From Pleodorina starrii (lineage: Eukaryota; Chlorophyta; Chlorophyceae; Chlamydomonadales; Volvocaceae): DNA of 64,000 nt. Below are positions 54,691 to 64,000 of this stretch, one piece after another. The notes under the pieces were generated by a model. It made no database searches. It was not told the origin of the DNA and saw nothing but the letters and a program-made list of their open reading frames with translations. Position 1 is the first letter of the stretch. Every line of letters starts with the position of its first letter. The DNA is taken from the NCBI GenBank assembly GCA_030267565.1, contig BRXU01000004.1:6259001-6323000 (forward strand), in the 5' to 3' direction. The translations under genes and the position numbers were made by a program.

Positions 54691-57419
54691 ACGGAGTTAA
54701 AGTCCGTACGCGTGGGGCCCAATACAGCATTCGGTACTGAGGATGCTGTATCGAAAACGGTACGTACGTACGTTAGACTTTCGCCCCCCCCCTCCAAGGC
54801 CCACGTTTGACTTTTTCTCGGTAACATGAAAACGCCACCCATATTACGGAGTCTAAAAGTCCGACCCCCCCTTCCCAGTTTCCAGAGTCAAGAGGAAGTC
54901 TGGGTACTACAGTACTACCCGTCCCTGCCAGTCCAGCGTCACGTCCGCAAGTGGGTACGATACACAGTCGAACGGCTGTTCCTGGTTTCTAAAAGTTATA
55001 ACCGCATCTTGTGTGGGGCGATACTAACCAGTAGTATTATCATAATCAGCATATCAGTATTAACGAGTAGGACAGAAGCAGAATGGCGTCGGCCATTACG
55101 AAAGGGTCGCACGCGTCGAAGGGAGGGAGCAATACGAATTTCTTAATGTTTTTATACGCTTTCAAGCCCAACTATTTGCATTCTTGAAATACTTGAATTC
55201 TTAGCCGCGCCACGGTCATATTGGCTAACTTACCACTTCGCCAAGCAAGGGCATAACATAGCGTACTATGTGACCACGTTACCAAGAGGACTTTTGCACT
55301 AAACATGGTGTAACGTAACGTGCAATGTAACCAGGCTATAACGTAACCAGACTTTACGGACGGTGTTTCTCCGTAACATGACTCCGTACATAATCCCGCC
55401 ACCGGGTTTACGGAGAGTCTACGGAGCGTCTTTTACGGAGTCATCGGCAACGCAAAAACTGCATTTTAGGGGATCGGAATTGGCACACGTAGTCGAAGAC
55501 ATTCATTTCCCAGCGTGGGACATTGTTCGTATCTTCGTCGTCCGGATGATCCGACGGCCCGAAGGGCCGTTTTAAACGAACGGCCGAAGGCCCGTTCGTC
55601 CGGCCGGACGAACAAAACGCCGGCCGAAGACCGGCGTTCGTCCACCAGCCAAACGAAAGAAATGGACCGGAAAGTACCTCGTTCGTCTGGCCGGACGAAC
55701 AATGCCACCTCTTTGGGCTTATAGGCAGGCAGGCAGGCACGGACATGGGCAATCCTACAGGGCGGGGCCACCCTGGGCGCTTCGCGCTGGGGCCCCGCCC
55801 AAGAAAATGGGCTTCTTTCGCTGGTTTTCAACGCTCTGACGGCGGCACGGGCTACCGGTATTTTAAGGTTTTTGGCCGGTTTCAGGCGTTCGTCCGGTTC
55901 GTCCGGCCGGACGAACGAATTACGGCCCCGGAGGGGCCGTTCGTCCGCCAGCCAGCGAACGAAACGGGCCAAAAAGGGCCCCTTTCGTCCAGAAGAACGA
56001 AAGCCCAAAAATAAGATACGAACACTGGCGTGGGATCCCCATCCAATGAGGCGATTTCGCCAGAGATTTGGTTAGTGGCCTGGTCTAGATGTCCTGTCCC
56101 TGTCCTGTTGAACACTAGACCCGCAGAGTCGTGCGATCGCACTATGTAGCTGTTATCCAGCTCCTCTGTAATTACTTCTTTAATTTACGGAGAGTCTACG
56201 GAGAGCCTTAACAGATCGGAATATAAACCGCAGATCTCTTCCGCTAGGCCAGGTCCATAACCTAACGGAAGGGGCTGCCCGTGGCTGCCTGAGAGCAAAT
56301 CGAGGCATGGCAACAAGCCATATACTCAGATATACTCAACTAATATATACTCAACAGATATACTCAAAACTTAGCCCCTATCGCCCGTAATGTGGGTCGG
56401 TGTGATCTGTAGATGTTGTCGTTTGGGAAATGGTGCTGGGATGGCATATTTGATGCGAGAATGGAGTTGTATGCATCAATGCATTACTGAATACGATGCG
56501 TCATATGCATAATTGGTTCCCAGCTAATCAACGTCGGTCATATCATCACTCATCCGGCAGACTCTCGGCCAGGCAGCCATGAACAGGGCCAACACCCCCA
56601 CGCAACAGAGATTCAAAATCTATACAAGCTTTAGTGCTCATGACCTCGCGAGGTCGCTTGGAAGGGTTGCGGGGCCGTGGGGAGAGGCTTCTAGTGAGAA
56701 AAGTGAGAGATCCAATCTTCCCAATTCCTGCTGGCTCACAATTTTGTTTATGACCAAATGGAAATTGCGCAGAGTGCTTAAGATTAATGTAAAACCCGCC
56801 GCATTTCACGATGTGCCGCTAAGGAAAGGCGGGACGAAGCAAAACACAAGGGAACACAAAACGATAAACATGGCATACATGACGACATTCTAAAAAGTCT
56901 TCCTGTGCAAATGGAGAATGCGCGCTCCACTCCTGGGGACAATCCGTACCTTTCGGCAAGCATACGCAAGTATACGCAAGTATACCTCAGTCGCGAGCAC
57001 AGAGACGCAGGGGATGATCTGAAGTGCGAACGGTGGCAATCAAGATATGCTTAATGAACTGAGTCCCTTGTGTTCCGAAACAGTTGCGCCCGATACAGTA
57101 CGGTCTTGGCCGACCGCTGGCCAGGTGCGAGGCGGGGTTAGGCGATTGGGTGGCGCGAGGCGCCGCGCCTCTCACACACCGTTGCCGCTGGTCCTCGGCC
57201 CGTCTCTCTTCGCCGACCGTACCCCCTCGGTTTACCAGCAGGGGCTGGCGGTCGTCAACCAGGTGCTCCTGGGGGATCTGTCGGGGAAGACCGTGAGTCG
57301 GCAGGACGCTTCGACCGCCGAATTTCCGGACTGGCTCACTCGCTGCGGGCGCGGTCGGACGTGGGCGGACAAGACAAATAGCCACAACACTAGTTTTTAC
57401 TCCAGGAGTATTCCCTAAA
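54691..57419. other. Transposon and repeat debris, no gene
   Basis: TTTACGGAG/CTCCGTAA motifs like those of the 22.3-kb MITE cluster at about 54835-54875, 55355-55445 and 56170-56205, probably CACTA-type remnants. Palindromes around TTCGTCCGGCCGGACGAA occur at about 55595-55615, 55675-55700 and 55895-55920. The R-type terminal palindrome lies at about 55758-55801 (inverted). 56028-56182 is the inverted partner of 27318-27470. The open frames at 56546-57400 have no supporting features. Confidence 0.5.
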
Positions 57420-58060
57420 CTCCTTGGAGTCTGTAAAACTCCATGGAGTCTGCCAGACTCCATGGAGTCGTGTCCAAAACTCCAAGACTCCAGCAGGCAG
57501 CCACCCTCGGCCCCTCCCCCACCCCCCCTGGGACCCCAACTCCAACACTCCAAGACTCCAAGACTCCAAGACTCCAGGCAGCCACCCTCTGAAGCACAAC
57601 TGTCCAGCTCGAGGGCCCGTTCAACTCGTGGTTTAAGCCGGAACAACCCCCCCCCCGCGACCCCCCCCTCCGCGTCCCCCCCCCCCGGGCTGAAGGTGGC
57701 TGCCTGGAGTCGTGGAGTCGTGGAGTCTTGGAAGGGGGGTCCCTAGGGGTTCGGCCGGGATGTATGACAGGAGTCTACCCTACTACGTGGAGTCTCCTGA
57801 GAAACTCCATGGAGTATCATAAATTCGGTAAGCGGTTATGGAGTGCTTGGAGTCTTGGAGTCTTGGAGTTGGGGTCCCAGGGGGGTGAGGGGGGCTGACG
57901 GGGACGCGTGGGGTGCTGGCGTCTGCCTGACTCCATGGAGGGACTGGGGAGACTCCATGGAGTCGACAGGGAACTCCAAATGGCTCCAGACTCCAGACTC
58001 CAAGGAACTGAGCCTGGAGTCTGGAGTCTGGAGTTTCCTCTGACTCCAGCCACTCTTGGA
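57420..58060. repeat. Repeat field of GACTCCATGGAGTC palindromes and CTCCAAGA units
   Basis: ACTCCATGGAGT-type palindromes occur at about 57440, 57459, 57803, 57930 (partial) and 57951, among tandem GACTCCAA and complementary TTGGAGTC runs that make larger inverted repeats (57540-57580 against 57840-57870). No coding evidence. Confidence 0.8.
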
Positions 58061-58306
58061 GTCCAAATTTGTGCCGCGGCTATATGTGGCGAACTGTACA
58101 CCCGACGACGTACTTGTCTACATGGTGACCTGGTGGCCTACTTGTGGGGCGCGGTGGCCCAGGCCACGTGCTCCCTGGAGCAGGTGTTGTTCTTGTGGGA
58201 TCTCTTGTGCGTCTTATGCAGCTGTCCAGGGGGGCCGGTTTTGTGTCGCTGGGTCAAGGCCATGGACACCAACCCGCGTGCGCGACCCCTCTTACCGCGC
58301 GCGAGG

Positions 58307-60226
58307 AATCGCCGCCTCACAGTTCACCCCGCATGCCGGGAGGAGCCCCGTCAAGTCCAGCCTCAGCGCACCGACACCTGTCCCGCCCTTCCACGCGCCG
58401 TTCCTCAGCGCCTGCTGGTCGGCCATCGCGCTCCGCCATCTGACAGGACGTCGCTTCATTGGGCCCCTCCTCGCCGGGCCAGAGCGCGCAGCGCTCCACG
58501 TCTACCTAGGGTACCTACACCGGTGGGCCGACGCCACCTCGGACTTCAATCCAACGTGCCGGCACGGAGATAAGCGACTGGCTTCTGCAGACATCTGAGC
58601 CCCACCGCAATCTCCCGACGTGCGATCCCCAAGCCCTGCTACCCTCCCTGGAAGGCGCTTGGGCGCACCACCGCGAGCGGCCGCCCCTGCCCCCCGCTGC
58701 CCCGCACTCTGAGCAACCCCGTCTCAAGCCTCGCGTCTGCTTTCCGTTTCTTGGACACCGCGACGGGGATTGGGATCCAGCCCGCCGCAGCCGCAACCCC
58801 CTGTAACAGCTCCCCCCTACGCGGCTACGTGAAGGGCTACCGAAGGCCGAGTCTGGTGCCAGGTCACGAGGAGCACAGCGCGCGCTTCCCGTAACCCTCA
58901 CCACCCTCCCGACGACTGACACAGCCCCTGTGGTCCGCCGCCACCCCCGTGAGGCCGACCCCACAACGCACTGCCTGCCCCTGCTCCTGCTCCTGCGGGA
59001 CCTGCGCCTCGTCACCCCCCCGTGGTGGACATGCATGCGGGGACACGACTGCGGGGCGAACCCACGTCTCACCGACTCCTGGGGCCGCACAAACCCAAGC
59101 CGTGCCCTCACCGCTTTTCCTGTCCCTGCCTGGAGCCTTCACCCTCGCACCACCGACCAACACCACTCTCTGTATCGCCAGGCACGGCACCAAGACTGTG
59201 CCCAACCGTGGCCTGCCCCGCGCCTCACGACGCCACGTCTCTTCGCGTCTCCTAGCGTCGCGTCACGTCGCGCCGCGTCAGGTGGGGTCACAGCGGCCGC
59301 TCGGCATTGGGCGGCGCCAGCGGCGGCAGCTTCACGTCCCGCACCTTGCTGCAGGCGAGCGAGCCGTCCGCCGCCTTGTCCACCACCATCAGGCCCTGAG
59401 GGGGGAGGGTAGCATCGCAAACACACACACACACACACACAAATGTACCGTACTACCGCACGCCTGCTCGAAGGCTGCCTATCGCGTTGGGGGGGGCGGG
59501 GGTTGACCCGTCAGCCCAACGGCCCAACGGGAGTGCTCTCCCCCCAGCAGGGTGGGGCGCTGAGTTAGAAACAGCCGAAAGAGGCAGCCCTGGACCACAC
59601 AGGGGGGGGCGCCCGGGTGCGCAAAGACGCACCGACGATTACGACTCTGAGCTTGTTTTGAGGCGGCCCGGTAGGGTAGGGTGAAAAGAAGATACCGCAT
59701 CGATGGGACGGAGACGGTAGGGTGCTGCAAAGCACCGGTGTCAGCGACCCTGGGACACCAGGGGGCACTAAGGGTGCTGCAAGGACTCGAGGGTGGGGCC
59801 AGGTCTCTGGCGCCAAGTATGGCGCCGGCCGCCGGTGGTGGTGTTTGGAAGTGGCCTCCCGGTCTCTCCCCAAAGGGGCGGTGGAGGGCACACTTTGGAT
59901 CGAGCAAGAGGAGATTGTGGCCCTTCACGCCGTCCCTCCTCATAGGCGGGGGATTCCGCTGGGTCCCCGTTAGAACTGGGTCCCTGAGTGGAAAGGCGGG
60001 GAGATTCTACAGGTGTCAGCAGCCCTTGGCCGGCGTCAGGCCCGGCGACGTATGTGAAAGGCACACCCACACCCACACACCCACACGAAATAGCGGTGAG
60101 TGGTGAGTGGTAAGGGGTGGGTGAGCGAGGCCGACAGCGAGACTCGTTACAGCGCATCGGGTCAGCAGGACAGGCAGGGTCGGGCAGGAGCGGACTGCTG
60201 CCGTGCGGGCGTCCCCCACATCGCAA
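58307..60226 (+). repeat. Segmental duplication SD1, copy B (source copy)
   Basis: Contains the 3' flank, last exon and most of intron 5 of the isoaspartate methyltransferase gene. It has one minisatellite unit and no chromovirus or SINE at the places where copy A has them, so it represents the ancestral state. A (CA)n run is at about 59423-59443. Confidence 0.9.
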
Positions 60227-62314
60227 CGCCCCCCGCACGTACCCCGTGGCGTTGCCTCGGCCCCTGCCCGTGCCCACAGCGCCCCCTCGTCCCTCAAAGC
60301 CGCGGACAGGCGCGGCTCAACCGCCCGCGTCTTCTCCTCGGGGTGGCTGCGTCCGCCGAAGCTGCGCCCCCACACCACACCGCAGCCCGCCCACCCGCCC
60401 ATCCGCCCACCCGCTGTCTACCGTATCCTCAGACGGCGTGTCCCGACCCACCTGCATTCCCACCGGCGGCCCCACCGGCAGCACCAACCGACCCCCGGGT
60501 CGCAGCAGCTCCGTCAGACCCCGCGGCACCTCCCGCGCCGTAGCGCCCACGTGGATGGCGTCGAAGGGACCCCCAGCGGCCCCCACCGCCGCCAGCGCCG
60601 CGTCTGCGGGGGGCTCGTCCCCGACACACCAGCGCGGGCAGTAGCGGGGCAGGTTAGGAAGGGGTTGGGTCGACGTCCCGACAGGGCCGCGTGACTGGGC
60701 GAGAGCGAGCACCACAGGCAGCGCGGGGCTCTTGTCAGGTTCTCGGCCGTCGGCCCGCGACCGTCCCGTGCACTCAGCAGCCCCCGCACTGCACACCCCG
60801 TCCTCGTTCGGGTTTGTTTCCAACCCGGCCTGTGGACGCCCAACCACCCTGGCCCGCTCCCTGTCACCCTCCCTCCTTCCCTCCCTCGCTGCCTACCTCC
60901 CTCCCCACCCTCCCACCACCCATTCTTGCACTACGGTCCGCATGTTCACCGCTCACCCCGCCCTCACCCCCACCAGCCCCCCGCCCTCACCCCCACCAGC
61001 CCCTCCACCCTCACCGTCCAGCACATTGCCGTGGAAGATCTGGATGTTGTGCAGCCGCAGCGGGGCACCCCCACTCCGGGCCGAGGTCGAGGCCGCAACT
61101 CCGTGCGCGCCGCCCTGGGGCCGTACATCCCCCAGGATGGGCGCCAGGCCCCGGAACAACCCCTGCCTGCGGAGAGGACGCAGATGCGGATGCGGATGTG
61201 GATGTGGATGAGGATGTGGATGAGGATGTGGATGTGGATGAGGATGTGGATGAGGATGTGGATGAGGATGCAGGTGAGGATGCGGACCGTCATCCGAGGC
61301 TCAGCCAGCCGCGTGCCACCGACCCACATGTCCTTCCCCGTCCTCCTCCCCCAGGGAAATACCGCCCTTGCCGTACACCGCATTCACCGCCTCCGCTGCC
61401 GCTCTCACCCCGCCTGCTCCACCAGTCTCTCGTGCCGCTCCATCGCCACCGCACGTCCCTCCGGCCCCACCAGCAGCGACAGGCAGGCCGTCAAGTACCC
61501 GGACCCTGGCGGGCAGGCGTGGGGGAGGGGGCAGGCGCGGCGGGGATGCAGGTGGTTGAAAACCCAAATGGCCCGCCGCAATACCGGTACGCGACCCGTG
61601 GGTCATCTTTTCAGGCCGGGGAGGCCCCATGGCGAGCCCCCCACCCATAAGCACACGCGCGGCAGCTGCCGGGAGGCTCATGGTAGCTTCGATACTTGAC
61701 CACAGCAGCGGCGGGGTCAAGAGTGGGCCGCAGCAGCGGCCAAAAGTAGGGCCCCCAGCCAGGGCGACGCGAGGCGCTACCATGCAATGGCAGCGCGATA
61801 ACGGATGACGGATGACGGGCGACCCACCCGCTCCCACATCCAACACGGCTGCGCCCGGCGTGGCGTGGTCCGCCAGCAGCTCCAGACACACGGCGTGGAA
61901 GGAGGGGGCGCAGATGGTCTGGCCCTGGCCGATGGGTACTTGGCTGTCCTGTGCAGAGGGAAGGGGAAGGGGGCCAAACTAGGTGGCTTAGGTGTGGGTC
62001 TTTACCGGGCAAGAAGCATAGCAAAGGGCAAGGGGCCTCTCCCGAGCGCCCAGCCGTCTGACCCGGTAGCTGACGTGCGCGGGGATGCCCATGTGCGTGA
62101 AGGTGAAGTCGCGCCGGTCCAGCGCTCGCAGCACGGCATCCACGCGCGGGCTGTGCACGAGACCCTGTTTAACGAGACTATCTACTAGTGCATCTTGGGT
62201 GTCGTTGTCGAAGTTTACGGTGGCCGCTGCGTGACAGAGGCCCCCTGGCGTTGTGACGAGCAGGCGAGCAAGCCATGGGCGCCCACGCAGCGCCCTGGTG
62301 CTGACTGCCAACAT
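59288..62314 (-). CDS. Protein-L-isoaspartate O-methyltransferase
   Basis: Predicted exons (minus): 62314-62063, 61948-61828, 61505-61409, 61166-61015, 60603-60452 and 59395-59288. All introns are GT-AG with matching phases. The product is 293 residues. It methylates L-isoaspartyl residues with S-adenosylmethionine to start repair of aged proteins. Seen: N-terminal helix region ([25 protein letters not shown]), [15 protein letters not shown] motif [15 protein letters not shown] (about 119-132), [40 protein letters not shown] and the C-terminal [11 protein letters not shown]. The first about 30 residues look like an organelle transit peptide ([13 protein letters not shown]). There is an extra loop of about 35 residues before HNIQIF. 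Intron 5 (1,056 nt) was partly duplicated into SD1 copy A. Confidence 0.92.
61180..61280 (+). repeat. (GGATGT/GGATGA)n hexanucleotide repeat in an intron
   Basis: About 100 bp of 6-bp periodic sequence within intron 3 of the methyltransferase gene. Open frames through it are by-products. Confidence 0.85.
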
Positions 62315-62564
62315 GTCGTGCTCAACAGCGTGATCTTCTACGCGCGAATCTCATAATGGGTGGCTGGACTAATTTGAGTTTCGCTGTTTCGGCAGCTTGC
62401 TCGTCATAACCGTTCTTTTAACGAAGTCCGCGCTGGCAGCAAATAGATACTATTTCTTCGCGCCACAGCAACTGCACTGATGTGTTCAAAATTCAATTGC
62501 ATGTGCGGATAATCTCTGATCGTGCGCCATTTTGCTGTGGTCTTCTTGGGCTTCTGACAGCGGA
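62315..62564. promoter_or_regulatory. Head-to-head intergenic region between methyltransferase and deacetylase
   Basis: 250 bp separate the two divergent start codons (62314 on minus, 62565 on plus), so the 5' UTRs and promoters must share this stretch. It is A/T-richer than the genes. No clear TATA box or palindromic factor site was recognised. Confidence 0.6.
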
Positions 62565-64000
62565 ATGCTTCACTGTCCAACCAAGGCGCGGGCAGTAGCA
62601 GCCTTTGCAGCGCCGCCAATTCATGTTAATTTCAAACGCTTGGGCGGACTTCCTGCTGCTCGCGTTCTGCTGCCCGCTGCATATGTCACGAGCGTGTCGC
62701 AAGCTGGACGATTGCCGCACTTCCGTGCGCACGCAGCTGCTGGCTTTCAGGCAACCGATGGCTTGAGTTCAGAAAGTGCCGTTGATGAAGGGGATGACGA
62801 CGAGGGGGACGACGAGTTCATACCGCCACCGTTGCCCACGTCGGCGCTGGAGCTGCTTAGCGGAGTTCTAACCCATCTCGCGGCAACCAATTTTGGTGAA
62901 TCTACAAGCAATGCAAATGTAGGTCCCCGCCCTGGCATAACGCAGTAGCACCGTTAAGGGCCGTTTACATGCGGTCAGGGGTGATGCTGCTCGGACTGGC
63001 TCGGACAACGAGCAGCCCAAATGCAGAACCAGGTGCCGTAAGAATCTCACACGCCTAATGTTCTAGTAAATCAAGATTGCCCCACGGCCATGAGACCATC
63101 AAACCTACCCAAAGCCCTACCTGTTACCTCAACTAACAAACGCACGGGCGCCCGAAGCATCCCCGTTCCCCGCCATCCTCCCTACCTTCTCCCCTTTCCA
63201 CCTTACTTCTCGCCCATCGCACCCACTCAACACCTCAACATGGCCCTCCCCTTCCGCCCTTGCTTTAGCAGGCCGCCGCCGAAGCTGCCCTCGCCACATC
63301 CCCCAACGGCGTCGCCTACCAGCCGCTCCGCTTCTGCGTCAACTGCTGCCGACCGCTGTCCACCCCGGGCGCCGTATGCGCCAGCTGCGGCCACGACCCG
63401 CGCCGCAACGCCGAGATTCTGGGCGACCCCACTGCCTGGGTGGACGCCTACGCCGCACAGCTCAAGCGCCAACAAGACCATCACCACCACCACCAAGACC
63501 AGCACCAGCCACAGGCAGCCGGGATAGAGTCACCGGGCGAAGCTCCAGGCGCTTCTTCTCCTCCCGCCACCCGGGCGGGTCCCACCGCGGACGTGTTGTT
63601 GGCGGCCGACGCGCGGACGCTGCTGCACCGCTCCTCGCTGCCGCCCTACCCAGGCCGGCCGGAGCGGCTGCAGGCCGTCATGTCGCGCCTGCACTCAGCC
63701 GGCCTGCTGGAGCGGTGCCGCCTGCTGGCCTGCCGCCCCGCCACCGACAGCGAGCTGCTGGCGGTGCACAGCCGCGAGCTGATGGAGGCGGTGAGGGGAC
63801 TCATGGGGGGCGGAGGAGGAGGAGGAGGAGGAGGAGGAGCGGAGGCAGCGCGCTGCTGCGGCGGCTGCGGCGGCAGCAGCGGTGGGAGCGGTAGCGCTGG
63901 CCAGCAGTCGCCGCTGTGCGCGGACACGCTGTTCAACGCGCACACGGGCACTGCAGCGCTGCTGGCGGCCGGGGCAGCGGCGGAGCTGGGGATAGCGCTG
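62565..64000 (+). CDS. Class II-type histone deacetylase, 5' part (runs off the window)
   Basis: Predicted exons: 62565-62918 (ATG in GGAATGC; GTAGGT donor), 63272-63790 (CTTTAGCAG acceptor) and 63908-64000 and beyond. The last intron (63791-63907, GTGAGG...CAGCAG) has 117 nt, keeps frame and is stop-free, so it might instead be a Gly-rich insert. Seen: a possible transit-like N-terminus; an acidic stretch (DEGDDDEGDDEF); a CX2C...CX2C zinc ribbon (C140, C143, C154, C157); His-rich linker; then the deacetylase N-terminus (PYPGRPERLQAVMSRLHSAG, ATDSELLAVHSRELMEAV, CADTLFNAHTGTAALLAAG). The HxxH and zinc-ligand motifs lie beyond the window, so activity cannot be judged. Zinc-finger class II deacetylases are known in plants. 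The family call is firm; the subtype is not. Confidence 0.85.

Noticed and set aside
58056..58160. Possible tyrosine-recombinase N-terminal segment (ANCTPDDVLVYMVTWW)
   Set aside because: Suggestive, but only about 20 residues, and no catalytic R-H-R-Y region follows before SD1 begins.

Overview
The window looks like nuclear DNA of a volvocine green alga (Chlamydomonas, Gonium or Volvox relatives). The reasons are GC-rich, short-exon spliced genes, a pherophorin-type hydroxyproline-rich extracellular-matrix gene, a Dualen/RandI-type LINE with two endonucleases, and dense simple repeats. Genus and species cannot be fixed from the sequence alone. Most of the window is accessory, repeat-rich DNA. 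Ordinary genes lie only at about 24.4-27.0 kb and 59.3-64.0 kb.

Left part (1-10 kb): a truncated Ty3/Gypsy Pol with an integrase and a C-terminal PHD finger, then decayed repeats. A 250-bp terminal-repeat retrotransposon in miniature (TRIM) sits inside one copy of a dispersed repeat, and the other copy, 2 kb away, preserves the empty target. A segmental duplication (SD1 copy A) follows and carries an orphan last exon of a methyltransferase gene. 9.5-18.9 kb: an 18-bp minisatellite is interrupted by an apparently intact 8-kb chromovirus (identical 354-bp LTRs, gag and pol in one frame separated by a single UAG, chromodomain at the end). The rest of SD1 copy A follows, holding a tRNA-derived SINE with an 11-bp target duplication.

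19-24 kb: a pentanucleotide satellite and a dispersed repeat (family R) interrupted by a 474-bp CACTA-like MITE. 24.1-27.3 kb: a three-exon pherophorin gene with a signal peptide, a chitin-binding-type (CBM14) cysteine module, a long Pro/Ser spacer and a pherophorin domain. 27-38 kb: more R copies, minisatellites and a 4.7-kb TIR DNA transposon inserted in an R copy. Each of the two R copies supplies the empty site for the transposon inserted in the other. 38-49.6 kb, minus strand: an apparently intact Dualen-type LINE whose single 3,774-residue ORF contains a signal or anchor segment, a multi-pass membrane region, a Josephin-like cysteine protease, an APE endonuclease, reverse transcriptase, a PCIF1-like region, RNase H, a zinc knuckle and a restriction-like endonuclease.

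51-54.7 kb: a duplicated pherophorin locus (SD2 copy 2), now a pseudogene with a premature stop and a frame break. 54.7-58.3 kb: repeat debris and a GACTCCATGGAGTC palindrome field. 58.3-64 kb: the source copy of SD1 merges into a complete six-exon protein-L-isoaspartate O-methyltransferase gene (minus strand). Head-to-head with it, 250 bp away, is a class II-type histone deacetylase gene (plus strand) that runs off the window.

The most unusual material is in the retroelements: the membrane and Josephin regions of the LINE, methyltransferase-like relic regions in both the LINE and the chromovirus, a covarying triple hairpin in the chromovirus 3' region, and a TRIM that shares the chromovirus' priming, purine-tract and LTR-end signals. 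Exon boundaries were placed by eye from splice signals, phase and homology. Repeat boundaries without target duplications are approximate.
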